DNA of 64,000 nucleotides from Daphnia pulex (Eukaryota; Arthropoda; Branchiopoda; Diplostraca; Daphniidae). Shown here piece by piece: positions 47,460 through 58,483 of this stretch; the stretch's first letter is position 1, and the number at the start of each line of letters is the position of its first letter. The position numbers and the translations under genes were made by a program. The notes below the pieces were generated by a model, which worked only from the letters and a program-made list of their open reading frames with translations, was not told the DNA's origin and did not search any database. The stretch spans positions 16,173,001 through 16,237,000 of the forward strand of contig NC_060026.1 of the NCBI RefSeq assembly GCF_021134715.1, written 5' to 3'.

Positions 47460-50328
47460 TCACAAGGTCCGTTGCCGGACGTAAGCCACACCTCGCTGGA
47501 TGGCCTCTAACCTTTTTTCAATTTGAGTCATCGACAATGTCGCCACCTGTTGTTCCATCAAAATTGAACCAAATATTAAAAACGACGTTTTTATCAATTT
47601 GATTTGATTTGATTTCACCTGAGCTTTAGGGTTGAGTGGTAGGATGGCCATGAGCCACCAGAGCCAAGCCGGCCCATTAGGAAGGGTGATCCAATCGGGT
47701 TCGACATCGGGCATGACTCCAAAATGGCCCAGTATCCGCTGTCGGAGATTGGCTGGAGCTGAACTGATCCAATTTTGAGCTTCTTGACGGACACGGTCGT
47801 GTAAAGCTTTGACCGTCTCGACTCTGGACGGATCGACGGGCTGATCCATTAAATACTCGACAGTGGCCGTGCAGTAGCCGTCGAGGACACCCCGTCTGAG
47901 GACGCGGAAGCGACGGCCGCCGACCGTTTCTACGACCGATCTCCCGTCCGGGAAGAATTCAACGTCGTTGACTTCCAACATTGTGCCGAATTCAGCGAAT
48001 CCTTGCGGCTGATCCTGGACGTAGGAGCACATGCCAAACTGCCTGGAACCCGACTCCATAGACCGTCGGATCATGAGCCGATAGCGAGGCTCAAACACGT
48101 GCAAAGGACATTTGACTGTCGGATACGCCATGGTGCAGATGAAAATCGGAATCTAATAAATTATCACAAATGTCAAATTCAAACGATTCAAAATGTTTTG
48201 ATTGTCAATTTTACATTGTGGGAGGAAGCGAGCTCCTTCATCTCTTCGTCGTGAAGGCGTGATCGTTCCGCATATTCGTTCGGCAGGTACGTTGCCATGG
48301 CGTAGTCAAGGAATTCGGTTAAGCACTGCTTACGCTCGGCCAGGTAGGTCTCCAACGAAGTCTGACAGAGTGGGCAGGCCGCCTTGTGGTCCATGCATCG
48401 ATCGAGGCACGTCCGGCAAAACGAGTGACCGCACGGGGTCGTCACCGGCTGCCACATAAGACGGCAGCAGAGTGTGCACTCGAAATCCACAATGTCAACT
48501 TTGGCCGGATCCACCATCCGGATGGAAACACTTTGAGACGATTCTGTTTAATTCAAAATTTTAAAAAATGAATTTTAATAATAAATTAAAATTGGAAATG
48601 GTTGAAATTTTACTTTGAAGTCTTTCGAGTTCGGAGAGGATGCGGTCGATGAGTTGGTGCAATTTGGGGTGGATGTCTTGTTGGTGGATGGATAGGGCCA
48701 TCATCCGCTCGGGTGAATTGCGCAGGACGTCACTGTCGTCTTCCTCCTCCGTTTCGGATGTTAGACATCGGCTGGCGGCTGCCGCCATGACAGTTCCATC
48801 GGAACTGGATGAACTAGAGTCGTCATTGTCACTTGCCCGGCTCGTATTTCCGCCGGCCATGGTGCGGTCGACCATGCGCAGAGTCTTTTGTTTGGCAGCT
48901 GATGACACAATGCCATACAATGCCTGGACACAAATTTTCCAGTGAATTAATACCAAAAAACTATTCAAATAAATTTGAATTGACGAGTTTTACCTTTGCG
49001 ATGTCATCCCGGACGTCTGACATTAACGTCCGTTCCATGGCTGCACAATGCAACAAGGAAAGGAGAGCGTCTTCGTGACGGCCGAGACCTTTCAGCGCCT
49101 CAGCACGACGATAGTAACCCTGGACAAAATTTAAAAAATTAAAAAAAAATCATTTCAATTGACACTAAATTGGTTGATTTAATTAAAATTAATACAATTT
49201 AACGTATAATTACATTTTCTCTTACCTTGGGCCAATTGGGTCGCAACCGGATGACCAAATCGGCATCTTTGAGCGCTTCTTCAAATTTCCCCATTTTGGA
49301 GAAACAGTGCGATCGGTTGCTCAGCAAAGTAAAGTCGCCAGCCGCTGTCAATCAACGCAAAATTAGAAATTATCATTATTACGTAACTGTTACATAACAG
49401 TCAAATTTTACATAACAGGTTTCTGGAAAAATTCTAGAAAAATCTGTTGAGCAAATACGAGTCATGAATTACCAGATTGAGCAGCTTGATTGTATTTGTC
49501 CAGGGCCTGGTCGTATTGTTGGCTGCTAAAGTCCTGATTACCCAGGTTACGTAACTCGACGGCTGTGAGTTCGTTTGCCCACCACTTGGCCACCAAGGTC
49601 GAGACGGTGACATTGGTTTTAAGCTGATCCGGCTGCCCGGCCGGATTATCGGCCCTGTTGCATTTGTAGCAATGATCCAGGGCCGTGGCGCATTTCCGGC
49701 AGAAACTGTGGCCGCACGCGAGGCTCACCACCTGGTACAACACTCCCCCGCATTTAGGACACGACAGGCAATCGCGTTTGTTCCTCTCGGCGAAACTCTC
49801 CGGTCCAGGGATGACTGTCGATTGGGTGCCAGCCCCTGGGCGCACGACCCAGGCTCGGATGACGGACGAGGCTAAATTTCTAGCCGCTTTCCATTCATCT
49901 TCGTGATTGATTCCACCACCACTGCTGCTGTGCTGTGCGATGGATCTCGTCAGTTTGGCCATTTCTTCCTTCCAGGAATCGGCCGGCGATGACGTCACGA
50001 AGACGAGTTCAGATTGTTGTTGCATCTCGGCGGAATCGGCAACTGGCACATCACGTAGCACTCGCTTGTACGCGGGTTGCTGCTCACTCGTCGACCGGGA
50101 ATAAGGTGTCGTGGCGGCGCTACTGGCCGCAGGCGATGAAGTCGATTCCGGCCGGGAGTTGCTGCTACTGCTACTCATTTTTTTGGCGTGACTGCTGCTG
50201 CTGCGGCTCACCTGGAATAGTCGCGAAACAAATCGGCCACGTTTCTTACTGGGTTTCTCGTCGTGATATTCGTTGGTGGGTTTGCTGTCAACATCGGTGA
50301 CAGTTGAACCACTTCGACTCGTCAACAT
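47460..50328 (-). CDS. LON peptidase N-terminal domain and RING finger protein (LONRF type)
   Basis: Probable E3 ubiquitin ligase for damaged or misfolded proteins. Coding exons 50328-49473, 49344-49226, 49119-48994, 48923-48614, 48543-48215, 48152-47619 and 47546-47460 give 786 residues (human members 754-841). Order: Ser-rich basic N-terminus; first RING near 205-245 (CPKCGGVLYQVVSLACGHSF then CRKC); TPR-type helices from LRNLGNQDFSSQQYDQALDK through GYYRRAEALKGLGRHEDAL; acidic/Ser linker; second RING near 490 (CTLCCRLMWQPVTTPCGHSF then CRTC and CPLC); LON substrate-binding domain starting IPIFICTMAYPTVKCPLHVF and including GRRFRVLRRGVLDGY. The start is the first ATG; an upstream in-frame TTG extension was not used. 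The upstream region holds TATATAAAAG (about 50571), but it is oriented for the other strand. Confidence 0.93.
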
Positions 50329-53300
50329 GTTCGTTGGAACACAACTGCAATCTTCTTTGCAAGAGGCGCCCAAATTTGTACAACCACCCCAATGATGTTA
50401 CGTAACTCAACCGACACACACACAAAAGAGAGGCACAACTGCGGCAGTAGAGGAGAAGGTCCTGACTCACTTTTCCCTCCTTAACTCACACACACACAAC
50501 TGCCTGGGCTGCTGCGATTCGACATGCGCTCAAAAGTGGCAACTGCACACACACAAGAAAGGAGTTTGGGTTATATAAAAGGGGAAGGCGTCCAACTCCG
50601 CCCTTTTTATCTGTTAGCCTGGCCGCTATTGGATGCCCTACTCTTTGATAGACGAGCTGCCATTGGTTCTCACGATGCTCACCACATTTGATCCCGGGCG
50701 AAGTTACGTAAAACAACTTTTTTCATTGTCAATACAAACAAATTTAGAATAATATTTCGGATACAATTTCAATGAATTAAAAATAGAAGTCGGCCAATTC
50801 CCAATTTGATTTGCAATAATAAAATGACAATTTCTTCGTCTGCGTTCAATACACGAGTCCCCCCCCCCCCACAAAAGAAACGGTTACGCAATCGAGGAGA
50901 ATTTTCGGCAACCCGTGCGATTTCTGGACCTGTTTACATAACACACGAGGCGGTTGAGATCCGTTATCATTTCGTTCGAGAGGAGAAAGGGGGGAACTAA
51001 AAATGAAAAAAGTTTCTCTCGTTCAGGTCCAAACGTTCGTTCATATACCCGTGACTAGACTTGCACGTGTCCCCAGTGCGATTCCCATCCCTTGACCACA
51101 CTCAAAAATCATCAACAATTTACATAACGCGATAAAATAAGAGCCACTGCGACGATCAGACGTAGAAAAATGGCCTACGTGACTGAATTTCGAACGCCCG
51201 TCATTTGCATTACAATTTGGACGATAAAAATAAAAAAATTATTCTTTTTGCCTTGCGGGAAAAAAATGTTGGACTGGTTGTTTCCAGTTACGTGAGCCAT
51301 TATTGATCGTTCGACTAGTTACATAACCGTTGGGGGCCACGTTCTCAGAAAAAAAGGTATGAAAGAGAAAGCTCGAGATTTGGGAAGGGAAAAGTACATT
51401 GGCAAGTTGTTTCTGCGACGTAGTCTAGGAGCTCGGCCTCTAATAGCAAATGAATCCCCCTGGTCATTCAGAATGACATGGAAATGAAATTATTTTTAGA
51501 CGCAATTTTTCGATAACACTTAGGAGGATGTTTTGTGGGGGAACATGGAAAATGTGACAGTTGACTGAGGGCGTACAACCGCTTTTACTATACGGACGAA
51601 AAGTGGGTAGTGTAGCGAAAAATCCAGAAAGAATGTGTTTCTGCTATTCACAGACTATTACAAGTTAACCTTGAAAGTTCTATTTTGGCATTCGATGCAG
51701 AACGAGAATCGCCCCAAGTCTGATTTACGTAACAACACGACGCACGCATGTGGGAAACGCGTTTCGGTTTGACGCCGATCCTATCAGTAGTTTTATATCG
51801 ACAAGGATCCAGAGAGATAATGTCGTAGCTACTTTTCAGAGTGGAACGTCATGTAACGATTACGTAATAGACGTAGCTATACGTCGGGTAATCTTCTTCA
51901 CTGTTTGAACTTTACCCACACTGGAAGGGATTTTGTTTAGAAACGACAACCTGATTAGATTGGCTTTTGAAATGAATACCTTCTTGACTCTTGTTCTTCT
52001 GGTCGCAGCACGTCTGTCTGCAGCCCTTTCCATCTTGTGTTTGTCTGAGAATGGCAGACGGGGGGGCTCTGTTTTCCCAATGCGTCCAAAGATTCACCTA
52101 GAGTGGGATAGAGGAATCGAAACATTACAATTCCGTCTGCTGTGTCCACTGTCACCTTGTTATGCAAAATAAGCCAAATAACCTGCACAATGCACACTGC
52201 ACAGAGAGCTAACAGGATTACAAAGTCTAGCCAAGTGTTCAGTTCTATAGACCCACTGCTCTCAGACAACTGGTTTCTTTTAAGCCTTTGATCATCAACA
52301 CACAAAAAGGCTTAACTCTTCTTACTTTTTCCTTGTTTGTTCACAACACCACAACACACTTTGTTATGCCACTGTCTTCCTCCTACAATTAACACCAAGT
52401 ATGTTTAGTCTGTTTTTAGTAATCACGAAACTTATCGAATGTCAGTTTTACGTTTCAAATTTCCGGTCGCATCGAGTAGGGGCAGATTCACCATGACCTA
52501 AACGACGGTCGAAGAACCTTCGTCTGGCGTCATCAAATAGGATCTGCACAGAGGGCGAAAAAAGTCTGACACGATTATCAAGTGTGATTTGCTTAAATGT
52601 CGATGAAACCCCTAAATTTCACAATTTTATTAACCTTGTTATGTTTCTGGTGACCTTCATTTCCTTATTGTTGTATCGCTTTTAAACGCGACATCTCCAA
52701 GTGGTTTCTCAACTAGCCGACAGATGGCGTTTGCAAAACTGCGCCAAATGGTGGAATTGTGCCTCGCGCCTAGCGTCGCCAGTTTCCCTCCGGGACTTTT
52801 AGGGTTTAGCTTAAATGAGGGAATGTGCATAATAAATTTTTGGAGGTTAGGGGTAAGGTTATATATATAGGTTAAGTATTTTTTCGCGCAATGTAGGGTG
52901 ATTGCTCGGCGCATAGACATCATTTTGGGGTGTAACTGTAATCCAGGAGCACGCCTAAGTATTTTTTTTTTTTTTTTTGTTACCTTTAGACCAGTTTCAC
53001 AACTTGTATTATTTGGATCCCTATCATGTTGGAATTGAAGCCATTTAATGCAACTTTAAAGCCGGACTATCTAGGCAACAAATTATGTTTTCTAATGAAG
53101 AGAGGGCAGAATTTTCTTCAACTCACTTATAGATTAGCGAAGTGTGATTTATGGATCAACTTAGTTGAGTAGCCTAGTGAATTTCTTACGAAGCATTCTA
53201 AGTCGCATTCTAATTTATGCAACCAACTCCGCGGATCTACTCAGCGGATTATCCTCCACGAATAACCAATTCCATTCGTCAAATTTTTCTAAAAACATTT

Positions 53301-53551
53301 CTCATGACCAAAATGTTAAGCTCTATGTAGAGCTTTTCTATTCGAAACTCGGTGTCGTTGGATAGCTGTCACAATCACGGGTATGGAGAGAAATCGAACA
53401 CAGTTTTTATATAGCAAACCGCGATTGGTTGTATTGAATTCCAACACATAGCACGTAGTTATACAATGCCAGGAATGAGGGAGCAACGCAATAAAGTAAA
53501 GCCATGATTTTAAGACAATAAGACTAGTTTTATCATATGAATGCCCTCATT
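50329..53551. other. 3.2-kb gene-free stretch upstream of LONRF
   Basis: No coding region is supported. It includes CA-runs near the LONRF 5' end, a C-run at about 50862, a T-run at about 52964 and many TTAC(A/G)TAA motifs (listed in the findings). The open frame near 51955-52305 (minus) has a hydrophobic stretch but no family resemblance. Confidence 0.5.
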
Positions 53552-55430
53552 TCAGTTCGCAAAAACGCTGAAATAAGAACAATTGAGAGGAACTGAGTTT
53601 GTGTTGCGGTAGACGACGTCAAACAAAAGGACGGAGAAGAAGAACGGATGGGTGCTGAGTCCGAGGAAGCAAAAGATGAGGTAAATGACGTGGTAGACAA
53701 TCTCCGTGTCCGTGCAGATTTGTCTGACGCTCCGCTGGAATGTCCCGGGATTGCCCATGATGATCAGCAGATGGACGCCCTTCAACACTACCGTGGCGGT
53801 GCCAAGGAGTATCAGTGTGGGTTGAGGGCCGGCTGAGCAAATAAGCCGGAGGATGACTGTCATGACGAGAGTCCTGATACCCGACGGTGTGGGTAACGTG
53901 ATGGCCACAGCGGCGGATAGGAGCATGACGGCCCAGATGAGACCTGAATTAATAAACGCAAAAGATCGTTGAAAAGATGGAAACGAGAGTCACTGTTTAA
54001 AGGTGTGCAGACCTGAGAGGTGAGTGCCAGGATCAGGAGCCGGTACGTCAGTGTCAAACGGGTAAAAGAAGGCGACAATCAGGTTGATAATGACGGCCAA
54101 ATTGAAGAGGATTTGACTCCAGATGGACATGTGCGAGCTGACCCAAAAGAGGAACGGCTGTCCGCGCAATTTCTTCTGCCATTTCATCTCGTCAAACATG
54201 TCGTCGACTCCTTCGAAGAAGGCGGCCACTTTCGATCCCTGGTCGTCGCGTTCCGTCGTGTGGAAGACGCGCACTTTCGTGTCGTTGGTCAAATACTCGC
54301 ACATCTCCGGAATGGGGAAGACAATCTGCTCCATCGTCCGGTCGTGACGGACAATTTCGATTTGCGCCGTGTGATTGGCGTAGTACTGCAGGGCCGCATC
54401 ACCACTGACTCCGTCCACTGGCGGCGGTTTCATCAGGGAGGCCAATTCTTTGTTGTGTTGCGCCAACTGGTGGCACAAAATGTAAATGTTGTGGCCGACT
54501 TCTTTGGGACTGGCCGCCTCTTCTCCACCGACCAACTTTTGGTGATAGGCTTTGCAGGCAACGTCCACCAATTGGCGAGGATTCATGTTGTACAGGATCC
54601 TTTCCGCGTTCTCGCTTTCGCCACGACTCTCCATGACGGCCAGCAACAACTTGGAGGCGTTGTTTTTCAACTCTAACAAGATCCATTCTCCGTTGTCCTA
54701 AATAATTGATACAATAATTATTAGAATCAAATGGAATGAAGGAAATTGTTACCTAATGGATTGATGTCGGTAAGAAGAAGAGCCGTGATGATGTCCAGTC
54801 CATTCGACTCGTGAGTGGCGATGCAGTTTTGGTTTTCGTGACAAGGTCCTTGGCACTATTCCGTCAATGTTTCCAGGGTTTGGTTGATGAGGGTGACGTT
54901 GTGCTCATTAATGTAGAGGCCGAGCAGACCCAGTTCGCCCGTCGTCGATCCGCAAATGCAGTCGATGAACATGAGTGTCTCTGACACTAAATTGTAACTG
55001 TTTTTGTTGGATTGGGCCCGCAAAAAGTTCTGCAGGTCTCGATTGTGATTCTAACACAGCAACTGCACGAAGCGGAAGACGGGCAGCATTACCAGAACCT
55101 TTGCCGAAAACTTGGACTCCATGTCCGAATCAGTTGCCGTAGTTAACTATAAGGGCGAATTACATTTATTTTTGTAAGAATTTTAATATAATCACGAATT
55201 CAAGTTTTGTTGTACCGATTTGGGTTGTTGTTGTAGTCTCACCAAGTCCTCCAGCGTCGAGTTGACACTACTCAACGTCGTTGTAGTCGAATCATCCAAC
55301 TTGGAGCTGTTCCACGAGTCACTGTAAGGATCCATGCGCTCCCCTACAGTGACGTTACCGTTTGATGCTCTTGTGGACATCATGCGTTGATGTCGAGAGT
55401 GAGTCAGCATTCTTGTTGAGGACAATCTTG
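53552..55430 (-). pseudogene. Partial inositol 1,4,5-trisphosphate receptor copy
   Basis: Strong match to the C-terminal third of the IP3 receptor, an endoplasmic-reticulum calcium channel. Blocks in order on the minus strand: [12 protein letters not shown] and [19 protein letters not shown] (55146-54753), [17 protein letters not shown] to THLSG (54697-54013), then GLIWAVMLLSAAVAITLP to LLFDVVYR (53943-53552). Splice sites between blocks are kept, so this is a DNA-level duplicate and not a retrocopy. It is dead: in-frame stops replace Glu before NHNRDLQ (near 55050) and Tyr in LTEYCQGP (near 54868), and the frame shifts between MDLV and LELKNN (near 54670). It also ends before the pore helices (transmembrane 5, pore loop and 6). 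The segment 55425-55216 may be part of the same copy but is not clearly recognised. Confidence 0.85.
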
Positions 55431-55446
55431 ATTTTAAGATCCTTAC

Positions 55447-55620
55447 CTCTGTCCAACTTGCTTGGGTCAGTCAGGGATTCATAACGGATCTTGTCTAGGG
55501 CATTTGAGGAGTTGGAGATCGACTATAGAAGGTGTTGATAATCAAGCTCATAAGCTGAGCAATCTTGGCCTGGAATGTGAAAGTTTCAGCTTCGTCTTCC
55601 ATTTGAACTTCTCCAGGCAT
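55447..55620 (-). pseudogene. Broken Hsp90 N-terminal fragment
   Basis: From an ATG at 55620 the minus strand reads [20 protein letters not shown] then [13 protein letters not shown], the start of cytosolic Hsp90 (HSP83/HSP90). It then jumps to [20 protein letters not shown] in a different frame: the bases coding NKEIFLREL are missing and the frame is lost. The fragment stops at a GTAAGG donor-like site at 55446. No N-terminal ATPase domain could form. It lies directly upstream, on the same strand, of the dead IP3-receptor copy. Confidence 0.85.
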
Positions 55621-56525
55621 CTAAAAAGGAAAAAGAAATATTTCAGTAAGAAATGTTTGTCAATTGTGGTAGATCACACTAAAAAATTGAAATTCTACAT
55701 ATCTATATGGACTTGAGGAATACCAAAAAATGTGTAAATAACCAATTTGTTTGTTTAAACAAAACACATAGGAAAACTTACTTTGCTTTAGAAGATATGT
55801 TGTTATTTTATTATTTTAATTGTTTTATTTTATTTTATTGTTATTTTTTATTTTAAGTTTAAGTTTAATAACATTCAAACCATGTTCAAACGTAAACAAA
55901 CAAACCGGACGCTTTTTTGGATCTACATGTATGTATAAGGCCGCCGGACAGTCGTTAAAACTACTACCGAACTCACTTCTAGTAGTAGTAGGCCTGAAAA
56001 CTAGCTTCTTGGGTTGACGCGCTTCAAGCCGGGAAAATGAGCCCCAATGTGGCGCATCTAGCGGCATAAAATAAAGATTAGTGCGTCTTTGGCGGGAATA
56101 GCGGTGGCCATCGAAAGCTAGTGGCGCGTCTTTGGCGACTGCGATTTTACAGGGAAAACGCTGTGTAAAAACACAGATACCCCTGGAAATTACATCTATC
56201 TGAAAGAGATTTCTGCGAGCAATCTATGTCTATAAAAAGTGAAGGCATTTTGCGTAACATTTCCGTACGTTTCGTGTTGAAGAATACAACCTTTTTTCTT
56301 ACGTTTGAATAGCGATTTGTATCGTAGCGGTGGCGTGTCGAAACTGAGCCTCGTTCGACTGTGACTAGAATCCCTACGGGAAATTCAAAAACGGTGTAAT
56401 CTTGATTTCATTCTGGGTGAAACACGAAACGGGGAAAACAGCGTCCAACTGACGCAACAATACAAAACAATAATGTTAAAACACAACTCGGGAAAAACTA
56501 AAAGAAAGTGGAAACTTTTTCAGAG
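55621..56525. other. Intergenic between the Hsp90 fragment and the Hsp90-like gene
   Basis: AT-rich, including a run of TTTTATTTTATT at about 55825-55845. No remaining middle part of an Hsp90 gene that would join the fragment to the next gene was seen. Confidence 0.5.
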
Positions 56526-57464
56526 TCAATAAATTTCGCTCAAATCGCTGCACGAATCGTCGCTGAAAGGCGAGCAGGGCTGTTCGATAACTAGAGAATC
56601 TTCGGTGGTGGCAGGACCAAAGAGAAACTTGACCAAATCGTCAAACTGCTCCTGTTTCTTCTCCAAAAGACGAGCCTGAAGGCAAAGCAAACGAAGCGAA
56701 TCGCTATCGGGATTTATCTCCAAACGGATGCGACCCCACTCGGCATTGACCGTGAACGAAGGTTCATCCTCTTCATCAGGAATTTCATGACTGGGAACCA
56801 TGGCGCACGAACTCTCCACCAACTACGTGACAAATATCAAAAATTGTTTTTAAAAAAATTTCTTAAATATTTTAAATTGTTTTACCGTATTGGAAATGAC
56901 AATTTTGTGGAAGTCGTGAGAGTAAACCGATTTGAGACGTTTGCAAAGTGGCATGAATTCGTCCAAGGCTTCGCGTTTGCGTTTGATACGATCAGACTTT
57001 TGATTGGATAATTCGGGCAGCTCAATGGCTTCAGAGTTGACGGAAACCAAACGGAATTTACCGTAGCGTCTGCCCATCTTCTTGACCGTCAATTCGTCCA
57101 GAATAGGATCAATCATGTAAATAACTTCGAGGCCAGCTTTAACGAACCGACGAACAAATGGAGACCGGACCAATTGTTGAGGGCTGCGTCCAACCATGTA
57201 GTAAATGTCAATTTGCTCATCCACCATGCGTTGAACGTATTCGCCAAGAGTCGACGTGTTCTGAGACGATGTGCGAAATTTTAATCGATGAGCCAATCGA
57301 CTTTTCAATTCTTCGTCTTCGGTTTGCACGATCTTTTTCTTGATTTCGACATTCGACAGCACAGGTTCAGTACTTTCAGCTTTTGGTGCATCACCCTTCT
57401 CGTCTGCTGATTCTTTGGGCAGCTCAGGAACGACTGGCTTCTCTACTTCTTCTGGCAACACCAT
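56526..57464 (-). CDS. Hsp90-family middle/C-terminal domain protein without ATPase domain
   Basis: Exons 57464-56886 and 56822-56526 join in phase 0 across a 63-base intron, giving 291 residues with no stops. After an acidic Pro/Glu/Lys N-terminus, residues from about 52 match the late middle and C-terminal domains of Hsp90: KSRLAHRLKFRTSS, GEYVQRMVDEQIDIYYMVG, RSPFVRRFVKAGLEVIYMID, KFRLVSVNSEAIELPE, HKIVISNTLVESSCAMVPS, then a shortened region with RLEINPDSDSL and DDLVKFLFGPATTEDS. RSPF and the SRLA..LKF block lean toward the GRP94 branch, but there is no signal peptide or KDEL. The N-terminal ATP-binding domain is absent, and the C-terminus ends DDSCSDLSEIY, not MEEVD. The GWSANMERI-type segment is replaced by an acidic insert. 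Function is unknown; dimerisation with full Hsp90 is one idea. Confidence 0.8.
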
Positions 57465-58483
57465 TCTACGTAAATCACAAAACAGCCAACGTTAGAACAA
57501 CTTGTTGCACTGGCAGCATGGAATTCAAATAATTTTTAGATGTAAAGTTTTAAACATTAAACATTTGTTGAAAAGAAAAAGACTTAACATAAATTTGCAT
57601 AACAATTCAAGTATTCAACTCGTACATTTACCTTTTTCCACGATTGAGAGACTATGGGAACAGTTTGTTGAAACAACACGTGGAATTTTCTCTACTCGAT
57701 TTATTTCGTACTTGACTGGTTGGAATTCTTTTCAGACTGGCAGTAAAAACGATCGAGAGGAAACTTGAAATGAATAATTATCTAAAAAAATGGAGGTGGA
57801 AAACGTGGGGTAGGGTTCGAAATTTGTTTTCACCAAACCAAAACCAAATGTTTAGTTTTTTTCAAAGGCGACATTGCCAGACTTTCAAGCTCATTTGCAT
57901 AAGATTCTTTTTCTTGTTCTCCCTTCCCATAAAAAAGAGATAAATAGACGGTGATAAACTTTAAATTTATTCATAATCGACGACGGCGAACAAAGCAAAA
58001 AAGGAAAATACAGAAAAAAAAGACTATTTTGTTTTAAAGAAAATGTAGAACATAAATCTGCTGTACAAACGCTCTTACGAGTCGCCCAGATCGTATTTTT
58101 TGTTGTTGTTGAATTCTCGTGAAAAATTAGAAAACAATTTGGAATATTACATAATAATTTCCTATACATCACGACACACACCCACTGAGATACGAAACTT
58201 GATTCCAGTCGATTAAGTTTCTCTTTCAAGATGGAGTGTGTTTGCGTAGACAACGAATAGAATTTTTTGAAAAAAGAATTAGATAAATCGCATCATCACA
58301 CGAGTATTGGAGAGAAAACGGGGCCATTTTAACTAAAATGTGCCCCCCTACATTTGGAAGAAATGAGAGCCGGTGAGTTTGTTTGATAAAGAAAAAGTTT
58401 TAGTGGTGTGAATTAGAAATCCATCATTTTTCTAATTATTTAAAAAATAGGAAGAACTTTTGTTTTTTAAATTGATTTTTTTT
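57465..58483. other. Intergenic between the Hsp90-like gene and RAB3IP
   Basis: Holds the 5' region of the Hsp90-like gene and the 3' region of the Rab GEF gene. I looked for paired GAA/TTC heat-shock elements upstream of 57464 and saw no array of three correctly spaced units. Confidence 0.45.

Noticed and set aside
50571-50580. TATATAAAAG as the LONRF TATA box
   Set aside because: The strong form is on the plus strand, whereas LONRF is transcribed from the minus strand; the reverse reading is only a partial match.
53552-54697. Working short IP3-receptor channel gene
   Set aside because: Stops and a frame shift in conserved positions and absence of the pore make a channel impossible.
55447-57464. 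One continuous Hsp90 gene spanning the N-terminal fragment and the C-terminal gene
   Set aside because: On the minus strand the C-terminal gene lies upstream of the N-terminal fragment, so the order is wrong for a single gene, and the fragment looks cytosolic while the other leans toward GRP94.
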